From contig OY744461.1 of assembly GCA_963556145.1 (NCBI GenBank), positions 124,001 through 188,000 of the forward strand: 64,000 nucleotides of DNA, read 5' to 3'. The notes under the pieces are model-generated. The model saw only the letters and a program-made list of their open reading frames with translations, made no database searches and was not told where the DNA came from. Below are positions 32,662-43,572 of the stretch, piece after piece (position 1 is the first letter of the stretch; the number at the start of each line of letters is the position of its first letter). The stretch comes from Hygrocybe punicea (lineage: Eukaryota; Basidiomycota; Agaricomycetes; Agaricales; Hygrophoraceae). Both the position numbers and the translations under genes were made by a program.

Positions 32662-33514
32662 AATGTCTCAGGAACAGCCTGGCTGGAGGGGCATATTCCA
32701 TGACTTTCCAGCCATACAACCCTCCCGCGGACTGATATGAATCCTGTACTTCGACACGTGTGAAGGCTTCTACCTAGTACATTCAATAGTTTTGTAACTT
32801 GCAACTTGAAGCAACTGTCTAGAGAATCAGAGTGGCTTACTAATTCTATAAAGTTTCACCGACGTCCAGTTTCACCCATTCTGATGTCGGGGCGAAGTTC
32901 AATTCCTTGCTGTGCCGCAGCGGCTGTTAGGCTAACTTGAGGCCGTTAGCAAGTATTTTGGTTCATCTCGTTAGAGACGCCAACATTAATGTACAATCCG
33001 ATGCAGTGCACTTTCTAACGTCTCGGATCAAGAGTGTTTGAGGACCATTTCCAGCCGACGACGCTATTCCTGTCATACGCCACAAATTTAGTTGCGAAAC
33101 ATATCGGTGGTGTGACACTTTGCCCAGGGGCGACGGACGATACATAGATCGTATGCCAAAACTGCCTCAGGTAGGTTTGACTTAGATGTCGTCTAGTTTA
33201 AAATAAGAATTCACCACATTTCACAGCGAGTTGCTCTGGCGAGGTGTAATGGGTACATTGGCCTTGAAGATTTTTATGTGGTAAAATTGTTAGCCCGTAC
33301 GTGACATCGACATCCTCGGGTGGCACAGTATCTGCATTTAAATATTTCCAGACGATCCGGTGTCCAAATGCCGTTGTTCAGATTTGTATAGGTGCTGATC
33401 GAACAGACCTAGCGGTCGTGAAGTGGGCTTCTTCTCCCCGGCCTTGGCGGCATTATTTAAGACGCTGTACTGCTTGGACTACTCTCTCTTGCTGTCTTCA
33501 TCGATCCACTTACT
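32662..33514. other. Intergenic, no gene seen
   Basis: Only short frames. A TATTTAAG sequence near 33453 could serve the downstream secreted-protein fragment. Confidence 0.4.
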
Positions 33515-33889
33515 ATGGAAGTGTCTAATCTTTTCCAACTTCTCTTCACCCTTTTGCTCCTCTTCTTTGGTGTTCAAGCGCAGATACACATTCCTCCGAC
33601 CAATGTAACTTCCGGCTTCGCGCGCTTCCCCAACGACACCAGGCAGATCACTTGGTTCTATCCGCCGAACGGACTTGTGGCGTACGATGGCGATATCATT
33701 TTTGGAACTGTTGCAGAGTTCGATAATGCTCTCATCAATGTCACCTACACCTCTCAGCCCAGTGATACGGGCTTACGACGAAGCTACCCTTCCTCCGATC
33801 CTCCCTTCAAGCGCTCCTTTTCAGTCTTCCCCGGTTCCTCCAGTCCTGGCCTATGGTCAGCAGCACCGACACCACAACAAATTTGGTAA
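33515..33889 (+). CDS. Secreted protein, N-terminal fragment
   Basis: 124 codons starting with a clear signal peptide (basic-poor start, then FQLLFTLLLLFFGVQAQ with a likely cleavage after VQA). The mature start is IHIPPTNVTSGFARFPNDT. It then has GDIIFGTVAEFDNALINVTY and KRSFSVFPGSSS. The last residues probably reflect a frameshift, since another frame stays open from about 33770 to 33905. The pattern resembles the beginning of secreted fungal proteins of unknown function, possibly the pro-region of a metalloprotease, but no HExxH site follows. Most likely a truncated gene. Confidence 0.4.
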   Translation: MEVSNLFQLLFTLLLLFFGVQAQIHIPPTNVTSGFARFPNDTRQITWFYPPNGLVAYDGDIIFGTVAEFDNALINVTYTSQPSDTGLRRSYPSSDPPFKRSFSVFPGSSSPGLWSAAPTPQQIW

Positions 33890-33905
33890 CGAGCTATTTG
33901 TTTGA

Positions 33906-35089
33906 ACGTAGTTTCTAGCCACCCACAACTTCAACAAGGTTGTCAATGTCAGTCCTGCGCAGCCAATACACAGAATTCGGTGGTTTTCTGCATTTTTTGA
34001 AACCTTGTTGTCGAACTGTTTAAATATGGACTCTGCGAGATACGCGGAAATGAATGACGGCGACGTAAGCCTGCATTTCACCACACGACCTTCACAAAAC
34101 AATGTTGTAGGAACGAGTCATGGATTATGATGGAAGGACAGACGTAATTCATGAATTTGCATGATAAACTTGAGGAAAGATAAGGCGGGTCCGCATATTC
34201 CGTCGTGGGCATATCCTGATAGAAATCCCTGGCCCTAACCTCAATTTCGATCTTGGTTTCGACAGTCTCGATGTCACCTACCCCTCCTGTGGCAGGAAAA
34301 TGTCAAGAACGGATCCACCTGTCATGGTCTCATAAGCGAAGCAAGGTTAAAAAAAGTGGAATGCAGACCCTCTCTGTTCTTGGCTGAATAGATCTTCGGA
34401 GTCGCGGGACCAGAGATGGAATCGTGTGGGGACTACGGTGCGATAGTATAAGCTGCTCTTCTGGAGAATAGAGCAACGAACGGCCATCAGTGTTGTTCGC
34501 TGTCATGGCATCGAATGTCATTGCTGCCTTTCCAGAGCCTCAGTATGAATGTACTGTCGGCATGGATGTGTAAGATGGAAAGGAACTGGCACTGGCCTTC
34601 AGACCGAGGACCAGCCTATAATAGCCATGTTCCAATTGTTGATGCCGTATTCTCTGAGGCGGAGATGCTGCGGTACTGCGGAGTGGGTCGCTTGGCGCGA
34701 AGACGTCTTCAATCTGCGATAGAGAGACAGGGGAGCATGTACAGCGGACATGAGCATAAGTAGCTGTACACGCGTTTTTTGTACCAGGAAAAATAGTCGA
34801 CGCCGCGGAAGAAGACTTTGTAGGCGATCGTCAGATGAGAATGGGACATAACCATCGGACAGCCATTTGGCGAAGGAACGTAGACGACGGGGTTGTGGAG
34901 TCTGAATGAGAGCAAAGTGAGCCTGAGGGTACTGAGGGAGGGAATTATCGAGGTGATGGACGTGTTGGTGGAGGGGAGGGCGTGCTGAAGCGAGAGACAT
35001 AGTGTGAAATGGTATTTCCCACTATTGACCAAGTTCATTCTTCATCATGCATCTACTACCTAGCATCATCATTTCCAAAGAGACGTTCC
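33906..35089. other. No supported gene; weak minus-strand frames
   Basis: Minus-strand frames at 34330-34521 and 34599-35038 overlap in different frames (one contains HNPVVYVPSPNGCPMVMSH), but I cannot connect them into a gene. They could be exons of a decayed gene. Confidence 0.3.
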
Positions 35090-36156
35090 TCATTCAACTG
35101 GTTGGTCACGCCTATGTCGCCATTCCAAGTAACGCAACAGTGCCATGACACTTCTCACAGCTTCCCGGCGACCGTCAGGTGTCTTCATATCATGGAAAAT
35201 GGTCTGGTCAACCTGCGCTGATAAAGAAGCTGGGATAGTGCCAGAAAGTGTTTTGACAGCTTCAATGTACGGTGCTGGGAAATAACCTCGCACTAGATAA
35301 AAGTTACTGTCATACATTCCCCAAAGAAACGCCTAATGAAAGTTAGAGCGTTGCTAAATGAAATCATGAGTAACCGTCTGCGTACTTCATGATCTGTGAT
35401 GTCCTTTGTAAATTTAACTGATGCTGCTACTTGAGAGCACAGCATTCCGACATCTTTCGATATACCGTCCTTTCTCTCGTCTTCGGGAGGTAAGTGAAAT
35501 GGGGAATGATCAGATTCCACGACTGTGGAAAACTACGGGGAGTAGAGGTATCTACGGCGTGAAACGAATAAATTACGATCGACTTACCCTGCCACAAACA
35601 CAATGTACATCGCCAGGCCATTTGCGGGACCCTCTCCTGTCAATGGTTATACATTCATGATGAACGGCCGACCACTTTTGCGTGCCAGCGCACATTGACC
35701 AGGTAAGGCGTACGGGAGCGCGCCTGAACATTTCAATACATGATTACAAGCAATATATCGAAGTGACGTGAGGTTCAACCCACCTCCGAAACTTGAGGTC
35801 TGAATCTTGAAACGCCAAAGACGATTGGCAAAAGAGGACATGATCAATAAAAACTTGGAGAAGCTGAGAACTGGCCGCCTCATCCGACGCTTCATCCGCT
35901 GAAAACATGCCAGAAAGTACTTCTAATACAGTCTCGCGCCTCGTTTTTGCCAGTGAGGGATCCTCCATAGAAACTAAGCATTGGGAGAAATCTGTCTCAC
36001 ATGAGTCGATCAACACAGGGGTAATATCTGGCGTGCTTAACACTCACCAGGATCAGAATCATCTGGGATACAGTCGGGAGGAATAAGGCTGCTAAGTTGC
36101 TGGTGAAGATTTACAGATACTCGAAGGGTATCAAGCATGGCAATCGTCCAACACAT
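35090..36156 (-). CDS. Unknown protein with Cys/His-rich middle, five exons
   Basis: Exons 36156-36048, 35973-35784, 35723-35588, 35532-35386 and 35332-35090 have 52-74-bp GT-AG introns and consistent phases at every junction, giving 274 residues. The start is hydrophobic (MCWTIAMLDTLRVSVNLHQQ). The middle carries a possible metal-binding stretch (SMCAGTQKWSAVHHECITID, then WPGDVHCVCGR). The C-terminal part is helical with GMYDSNFYLVRGYFP. I do not recognise it. The start is uncertain: its frame stays open upstream into the end of the HNH gene 50 bp away (REPGLGVVACRAAEVEF), so the two could be one gene with a hidden splice. Confidence 0.55.
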
Positions 36157-36206
36157 GTAGGAGGACGACTTAGGTGGAAATTCAACCTCCGCCGCCCTGC
36201 ACGCCA

Positions 36207-37642
36207 CTACCCCAAGTCCTGGTTCTCGTATCGCGAAACTTGAAACTTCTCGATATAAGTGAGTTTTGTCATAAAGAGGTCGTCAAAGTGTTGTGACGTG
36301 CCCATGTTTGACCCTTCCTCCCTGGATTGCTCATCGTCTTCCCTGAGCTGATCCAAGACCTCTGCGGCACCACTCGCATGGAGAACCCGCATGACGGCGA
36401 GCATCAGGTTGCAGAAACTGGGTTTCGGGTTCAGGACAAGTGGTCCTGGTTTTTCGTCCAACCAATTTGTTACTCTAGTGCCAAACTCTATCTCATTGTT
36501 CATGCCAGGTTTTGTCCAGCTACACAACTGATCTGGGCGTACGGCCCGCACGTAGAAGCGAACCTACGTAGAGTGAGTAGTTGACAAATAAGGAGGGGAA
36601 CTTATAGCTTACAAGCCCATCATCAGTTGTTAAAGCCTCGACACCCCACGCAAATTGTTGGTCATATTCTTGATGAGCATTATGTTCGAGAAGCATGGCA
36701 TTCTCGGGAGAGTTAATAAAGTGAGCAACCTCTCCCGCCGTAATAGTCGCTCCCGTGAATGTCTCGAGGGCGACGTGGGCTTGTGTCTATTCCCAGGTCA
36801 TGACAAGGTAATGAACAACAATATCTAGCTTACCTTAGAGTGTAATGAAAACGGTATGATATGGGCAAGCTCCGACGTTACACCCACTTGGGCCTGTATG
36901 CCTAGCCTCGGATTTGCCTTTTCCCGGAAAGGTTGCTTGGTTACAGGGCATACAGGAACATCACGAATCTCGACCTGTACAAAATTAAGAGCATGAACAG
37001 CGAAAGAAGAAGTCACGAAACGCACAAGCCGTTTTAGCGACGATTTGCGTCCCTCCTTGGCTTCACGCAGAAGGATAGTCACAGTTTCAATTAAATCGTG
37101 ATTGGGGGTCGGGTGGATTGATACGTCGGGTGTTGGTTTCCCCGAGAGGTTCCACACTTGATCCAATATCCAAGCAAATTAGCTTTAGACACTCGTACGT
37201 AGTTTAGCGGCAAAGACATACAAGCTAGTCCCAAGTGATTGAAATAACTCTCCGCCAATTTTGTCAGTGATGGCACAACGCTAGTATTGTCGCTACCAGC
37301 GGGAGGGAGACATGAGAACAGACGGCAAGCCCAGTCGACCTCATCTGGCCACTCCTCGCGGACTTTGGATAACTCGTCGACTAGAGGAAAGTATGGATTG
37401 AGTTTGAGAAATAATTACAGGGCTAGAGATTTACTAATTGTGTCTGCCGAGCTGGAAATCCCGCGAAGCTCTACGAGAAGCTGTTGTTCGAGTAGTCGTG
37501 AATCAGGAGAATAGCCGAGAAGATGGTAAAGGAAGAGCGCCGCATCCACTTTTACTTTCGAGGTCGTACGAGTGGCATTGCCGAGAGATGGAGCTCGACG
37601 GTTGCGGGGTTGAAGAAACTCGCGCAGGTAATCCTTGAACAT
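36207..37642 (-). CDS. HNH_2-type nuclease-like protein
   Basis: Five exons (37642-37435, 37380-37222, 37156-36834, 36786-36613, 36563-36207) with introns of 47-65 bp and matching phases give 406 residues. After a helical N-terminus, the HNH-like core reads CPVTKQPFREK ... SELAHIIPFSLHSK, then NAMLLEHNAHQEYDQQFAW. This matches the fungal HNH_2 arrangement: C-x-T, an AHIIPF histidine, then an N-x-L-L ... H ... D block. Whether it cuts DNA is unknown; most agaricomycete members are uncharacterised. The acidic C-terminus ends with a TAG at 36207. Confidence 0.75.
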
Positions 37643-39560
37643 GGATTCAAAGGCGTTTCTGTCTGAATTGTTTGATTGTATGCGCAAGTGTGACAACGTC
37701 TGTTACACGAAGGGTTTTCCCGATGAGGAAAACCCGACTCACTTCTCGCTCTCCTCCCTCGCCCTCTCCTCTCGAGATCTCGCCCTGCCCGCTTTGTCCA
37801 CCCCCCTCCGTATTGGTACGTGTTCCCCCTTTTTCTGACGTCAGACGATGGAATAACGACGACGAAGAACTATGGTGAAGATGACTAAGCCGATTCGAAA
37901 GCCACCACGACGACGGATAAGGACGACGCTGACGCCGTGGGGACATTCAAGTTGATGGAGGGTAGGGCTTACCTGCAGTGCGTTGATGATTCCCTCTCCA
38001 TTCCCCTTCTTCCACTCCCCTTCTAACCTTGCCCGCTCTCTTCGCACTCCCTAACCTCCCTCTCCTCACAACCACTGTCCTCCACTCATAGCTCCGATTC
38101 TCCGTCATTCCTCACTCCTTCCTTTTTTCTACCACCTTCGCCAACAGCCCGCCAAAAGCCCAGCCACCACCAACAATCCATTGCACCCATGGTAACCACG
38201 TAGACGGTCAGGGATGGACACGACCACTTCCCGGCTAAGGTAAGTGATTTATGACTTCCATCATGACTAACCTTGGCCATGGGCAGGTAATGACGACGGT
38301 CTATTACAAAAAGGAGGAGGACAGGGCACGGGAAACAAGGAGGGCCAAGGACGAGAAGTGTCCCGCGCTCTCCCTGCTGCCCAGGCCATTTGCGTGCTTC
38401 GCCGAGCCAGCTGCCACCTCGAGAACTCGGACGGCCGCGTCAATTGACGCGCGCGCGGCGTTCTCGAGGTGATTCCCTTCCATAATGTCTGCCGCTATCG
38501 TCAGGGGATCTGCCGCGTGGAGCCTCTCGATGCCAGAAAAAGTAAAGGCGAACTTGACGAATCGCGTGGGACCATTTCACTACGCGGAATGTTTTTGCCA
38601 GTTTGGTTTTCATCTGTTGATTACGTCCCTTTATTCATTCACTTGTCTAGACGATGTGCGGACAAAGTCATGGAGTCACTCGGTGTTTTTGGGTCGAAAC
38701 TGACTATCGTCAAATCTTTGACGGCCGTCGAAGATCCCGGCTTACAAGCCGACTCTACCCTCGCTTTTTAATTCGCACCATTATTTCTACCATTGCCTCG
38801 TCAAAATCGCCCCCTTTCAATGTCTGCATCGGCCAACGCCCTTGGAGAATCGAACGACGAGATTTCCTACACCGTCTCATCTTTGCCGATATGGTCACTT
38901 TATTTGCCTTCGTCATTGCCGTTGTCTTTGCATCTTTCGTATAGAACGACAACCCGACGAAAATGTTCTTCATGCAACCCATGTGGCTCACGAAGGCTTC
39001 ATGGATGGATTGGGCCTTATTTTTTTTTGGCTATGCCAGTCATGTTCTACAACGCAGGCATTTCCCAGTGACATAGTCCTCCACATTCACCATGGATATT
39101 TGTGCTGCACTCGCTCTCCATGTGGTCGTCGAGATACCTCCCATGCCCCGCTCTAGATCTGGCTCGAAAGTTCCCTCCCAACGTCAGGATCGTGTGGACC
39201 GCGTGGCTAAGCTCCTGCAGAGTAGGTGTCGGCGCTATGTTTCTTCTTCCTGGGTCACATTTCCGAGCACAAAGGCCCCCGGAGCGACGTCCTTCGCAGT
39301 GAATTCGTGTTATCCAACGGGTGGTTATATCGACGCACCATAGGAACCGAACCTCCGAAGTCGCCTAGTAAGCCCCTCGTCGGGACACCTAGATCTTGCT
39401 CAATATGCTCTGGGTTGGTTACTGATATAATCCCTGTCGACGTAGCCACCACGGATTCGAAAGACAAGACGAAAGAGAAGACTCAGGGTGGGCATCTTAC
39501 ACCCCTAGACGGGGCGTTGTACGACAAGTATTCCAAGGCGCAAAGCAAGAAAAGCAGGTG
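37643..39560. other. No supported gene; contains one free palindrome
   Basis: Frames here are overlapping and low in quality on both strands. Composition varies: C/T-rich at 37975-38150, GC-rich around 38300-38480. The palindrome at 38416-38470 is shared with hAT-type elements elsewhere in the window, so part of this region may be an old, unrecognisable MITE. Confidence 0.4.
38416..38470. repeat. Palindrome P8, free-standing copy
   Basis: 55 bp starting ACCTCGAGAAC and ending GTTCTCGAGGT, with core GCGTCAATTGACGC exactly in the middle. I see no terminal repeats or target duplications around it. Confidence 0.75.
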
Positions 39561-39680
39561 AACCGAGTCTATACCACAGCTCTCGTATTGTATAATTGCC
39601 AGTCTCTTCTGAACTGGGTTCTGAGAAAAGTGTTGCGACATTTCCGGAAATTATAATCCGAACGGTAATGCGTGCCATCT

Positions 39681-40637
39681 TCAAAGTTCTGAATCTACAC
39701 CCCACTGGAAGTAGTCCGACGTCCCCCACACTTTCAGCTGATCTGATGGGGCGAGAACGTCGTTCTGGTCGACGTTCAAGTAAAGGTGATCGCTGAACGT
39801 GCCATCTCTGCACCTTTGCCGCACGGTTCGCGGCCCATCACCTGGTCTCAACCCCAACTGTTGTGCCGGGTGCGGACCGAGCTCGTATATCCTCATAGCC
39901 CCTTCTCCTTCTCCTTCTTCAGTCACAAGCTCTGCAGACGACGCAGGGAATCGAACTATTGCCCTGAGACCCGGAATTGACTCGATCATAAATGTTGGGT
40001 TGTATGTATCATTTTCGTCGTGCCATTCCTCGTGAATCCTTTCCCAGTCGTCATCGCTCATGAGAAAGCCCGTAGTGAGAAAGTGGGCGTGCTCGGGCAT
40101 CGTGCGCACGGAATTGTCAGGTTCTCCAGGGAAATCCTGCTGTACATAGAGCACTGACTCGTCTTGGGCTGTGCGTTCGTCAACGACGACGTAGAAGCAA
40201 GGAATGAAGGGCGAGTCGGCGCGTGAGAGGTGCTCGCGGGCGTAGGTTGCCGCTCGATCTGGCTCTTGGGTGAGCAATTCGGGCGCTTGGACGATTTGGA
40301 GGAAGATGTCGGCGGGAGACGTGCGTCCTCGGATGTACCTTGTCTGGACATTATCGAGGGTCTCGTTGGAGACGTCTGCGATGACCAGGGCTGCAAGTTT
40401 CTGGCGAGAATGGCAGAGGTCGAATAAGTTGGCCGCCATTTCGAGCTGGTGTAAGTGTTCAAGTTGGTGCCAGTGTGAGGGTGAGACGGGCGCTGGTTGT
40501 AACACAGTGTACCTGGTTGAACTCGGTGCACACACTATTCCGACTTGTTCTATTGAGGCTGGCGACTTCGGGAAGTACGAAACCACGCAGGCTCGCAATG
40601 GGCGTACCGCTTTGATCGGTGAATAAATCTTTGCCAT
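39681..40637 (-). CDS. Unknown protein, expanded basidiomycete type
   Basis: A single open frame of 318 codons starting MAKIYSPIKAVRPLR. It contains KLAALVIADVSNETLDNVQT, FIPCFYVVVDERTAQDESVL, MSDDDWERIHEEWHDEND and a hydrophobic IPGLRAIVRFP. The composition is protein-like, with no low-complexity tract except EEGEGEGA. I recall similar proteins (a VVNVS block, then a VVDERT block) as lineage-expanded families of unknown function in mushrooms, but cannot name a domain. The C-terminal part after about 39840 could be intronic or frame-shifted. Confidence 0.55.
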   Translation of the reverse strand: MAKIYSPIKAVRPLRACVVSYFPKSPASIEQVGIVCAPSSTRYTVLQPAPVSPSHWHQLEHLHQLEMAANLFDLCHSRQKLAALVIADVSNETLDNVQTRYIRGRTSPADIFLQIVQAPELLTQEPDRAATYAREHLSRADSPFIPCFYVVVDERTAQDESVLYVQQDFPGEPDNSVRTMPEHAHFLTTGFLMSDDDWERIHEEWHDENDTYNPTFMIESIPGLRAIVRFPASSAELVTEEGEGEGAMRIYELGPHPAQQLGLRPGDGPRTVRQRCRDGTFSDHLYLNVDQNDVLAPSDQLKVWGTSDYFQWGVDSEL

Positions 40638-40937
40638 TTTCCGTCATCATCGCCGTAGGGCTGTGATTATTGTTCAGTTACACATGTACAACCTGAGCTC
40701 GAGGTGAGAGCGTTCTGTTTATACCGATATCACAATGTGTACTTGTTGAGCGCGCTCGGTTTCTATAACAGCTTCCGTTGGGCTTCAAGGGCTGCCCTTG
40801 ATTGTTTCGAAACCTCATGAGCGCTCTATTCCCCCTTGGAACGGGGCTGGAGAAGATGCGTCGCAGCGTGCAGTAAGCCAGTGGATGCGTATAAGAAGCG
40901 CAGACAAAAGTTACTGATCATATCGTGCTCTAAAGAA

Positions 40938-43180
40938 ATGTGGGGCGTCTTCGTCAAGTCGATCACACTAGTACTTGTGGTCCCAGTTCTCTCTGCTTCT
41001 GTGCATGTTAGCCCTGCACAACCTCGAGGCACTTGTCCCACTGCGAGTGATCCTTCTTGCAACTTTCTGCTACAACAATGCTTGACAAATGTTTGTCTCG
41101 TTCGACTTGTTCTTTATGATGCGTTCCTCTCACCTCCCGAGTATTAGCAACGGTTCTGGTCTAACGGTGCCTGTACTGCTGCTGCGACATGCTCATCTGT
41201 AGGCACACTCCTGTCGTCATTTGGTGACTGATGTTGAGCCATTGTGCTCAGGTTGCAACTGTCTTGGAAGCAGCGTCCTGTCACAATGGACGGGCACCTG
41301 CCCATCCGAAGGCGTTGCCAGCGTTATCTTATGATGTACGATTTCAGTTCAGTATGCAATGTCTGGCTTACACCTTGTCAGCTGTACGCCGAAATCGTTG
41401 GTTCCTGTGTCACTGCCCCTGGTGGTTGTCCGATCACGCCTAGTAAGCATCACTTGTATCACTCACATCAATTCATGTTGTAGTTTACTGTTTCGACCAG
41501 AGCACTATGTCGACTTCTACTATCGAACATTGTCTAACGAAGGTTCTTCGGTCTTCCCACACATGTACGTGCTTGTCCTCTTGTGTCATTACCTCGTTGG
41601 CTAACATGTGCACCATAAGACATGACGTTCACAATTGGTGGAACAGCATCTCGGCCTGGGCCAACGTATGTGCTTCCTCTGCTCGTGAAGCACGAAGGTT
41701 GAGTTATATGTGTGACTTTAGACTGGTCCCAATGTTCCATACAAGAATTTCAATGACTGGTGAGCACGATGTCGGCTTTCTTGTGCGAATCGGATGATTG
41801 ATGGCCATTCTAGGCTCCATTACAGTAGCAGGCCTATAATCGTACCTCCTCCCCCGCCTCCTCCTCCTCCCCCGCCTCCTCCTCCTCCCCCGCCTCCTCC
41901 GCCTCCGCCTCCTCCTCCTCCTCCCCCGCCTCCTCCCCCTCCCCCGCCTCCTCCGCCTCCCCCGCCTCCTCCTCCTCCCCCGCCTCCTCCTCCTCCCCCG
42001 CCTCCTCCGCCTCCGCCTCCTCCTCCTCCCCCGCCTCCTCCTCCTCCCCCGCCTCCTCCTCCTCCCCCGCCACCACCCCCGCCACCACCGCCTCCACCTC
42101 CTCCACCTCCGCCTCCGCCTCCGCCTCCACCGCAATGCCCGCCCGATGATCGTAGGGAACTACCAAACATTGCCAATGTTGACGAGACCGTCAGTGTCCA
42201 CATGTACGTACCAGGCCATTCGTTTGCATCTCCACGCTTCATCCTCACACTGACAATTTATTAATCAAGGGAAACCAGCTGGGCAAATGCTACTCAATTT
42301 GATTCCCGGGGTGAACAGATTGCGTGGAATTATAACCTTGACTGTTCGAGGTATGCAAAGTCCTGGCTCTTTTACAGGCCATCGTTTTGACAAAAAAATG
42401 TTTTACTCAGGTTCCCGAATGTCTGCGAGAATCAATGCTACTACGTTTACTGTCAGTGCGCTACTTGTTGAATCCTATATCTCATCTCTGACTTTTGAGT
42501 TATCTTTTTTTGTATATAGGCAAAGGAGGTAGCTGGGCTATCCACGTTGGCCGTGTGCCAGTCAGTCGTGGCCAGTCCGAGTGTGCAGGGTACAACCGTT
42601 GCAGCCACGGACGCAAGTGTGGTCCTCCGGATGGTGGTTGGGCGATTAATCCGGAGGTAGGGTGGAGTTGTGATGAGCAACCCAAGAGCTCGACTCAAGA
42701 AGGTGAGTTGCAAATGCAGAGGGCGGTTCCTAGATCATGCGGCTTTACATGTAAACTGATGTGGTCGTAGGTGGTTTTCCTTCGGCGACGAGATGCATGC
42801 CCGCTCTTGAAAATTCAGGTTTGTTCATGCTCTTTCAATGTGTGTTACCTTTTTTTTTCGCTGATGTGAAAATTGCCAGAGGAAGGAGGAGTTTGGTCAG
42901 GGTTCATAAGTGAGGGCTGGCTCCTCTACCTATACCTCCAAGATCTGACCCTTCTTTTTCACAGATGGCAATAGGCTCCCCAACGGCACGCCCGTCACTG
43001 TTGTCCTGAGTGAGTACAGTCCAGTTATGAGCAACACTTCCTGGGTTGACTCGGAAATTTTCAGCGGGCACGATAAACCGTAACGGCTACTGTGCAAGCT
43101 ACGGGGGCGGCCCACAGAAGACTGTCTGTGGGACTGCTGCTCAGGCACCTGGTACCGGTAATAGTATTCGCCAGCGCTGA
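40938..43180 (+). CDS. Secreted NucA/NucB-type DNase with polyproline linker, 15 exons
   Basis: Fifteen exons with 14 short introns (41-68 bp) join in frame to 483 residues. They are 40938-41090, 41148-41198, 41252-41335, 41382-41442, 41484-41568, 41620-41665, 41722-41759, 41814-42203, 42270-42350, 42411-42451, 42520-42702, 42771-42818, 42880-42909, 42965-43009 and 43065-43180. A signal peptide (SITLVLVVPVLSASV) leads a cysteine-rich region. Then come NFNDWLHYSSRP, about 95 almost pure prolines (exon 8), and the nuclease domain with DCSRFPNVCENQCYYVYC and WSCDEQPKSSTQEGGFPSA. The CDE-P-x-x-ST-EGG pattern is the NucA/NucB signature, with the acidic residue catalytic in bacterial relatives. The donor of exon 5 (GTGCTT) is the least certain. 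Likely extracellular nucleic-acid degradation; the role is inferred. Confidence 0.8.
41836..42133 (+). repeat. Uninterrupted proline-codon tract inside exon 8
   Basis: About 295 bases of CCT, CCC, CCG and CCA codons in 15-18-base units (CCTCCTCCTCCTCCCCCG). On minus it is a long G-rich strand with many GGGGG and GGAGG runs, so G-quadruplex formation is plausible. It creates spurious long frames in five other frames. Confidence 0.9.
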
Positions 43181-43572
43181 ACTGCTTGGGATGCCTCGGC
43201 CTATGTCGGCGGGTATACGCTGTAACGTGTTTTTTTATTACTTCACTTCTATTAAGGGAGGTATTTGGACATGTGAATATAAGAAGTTTATGGCACATAT
43301 AAATAGGAGATACTACAAGCTTTATAAACAAACGCACTGAATGCGTCAAGAGTATCACGCAATTATCATGATTTGCAAGCTCCAAATCTGGTTACTGAGG
43401 ATCCCCACCGCCAAACCTGAGATGGCAATAGGGAAACCTCGGGAGGGCGTCTTGTCAGCTCTGGAAGAATCTCACATGAAGACGGTATTGTTATAATACA
43501 GGTGAGGATGCAATATAACACAGAAACACTCTTATCAATACTCTCATGCGGCCATGCATCTCCCAGTGTGGG
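43181..43572. other. Intergenic, no gene seen
   Basis: 3' flank of the NucA/NucB gene; AT-rich with no coding frame of note. Confidence 0.4.

Noticed and set aside
41704..42264. Long frames encoding poly-Arg, poly-Gly and Glu/Ala repeats on minus
   Set aside because: These are shadows of the proline-codon tract in exon 8 of the NucA/NucB gene.
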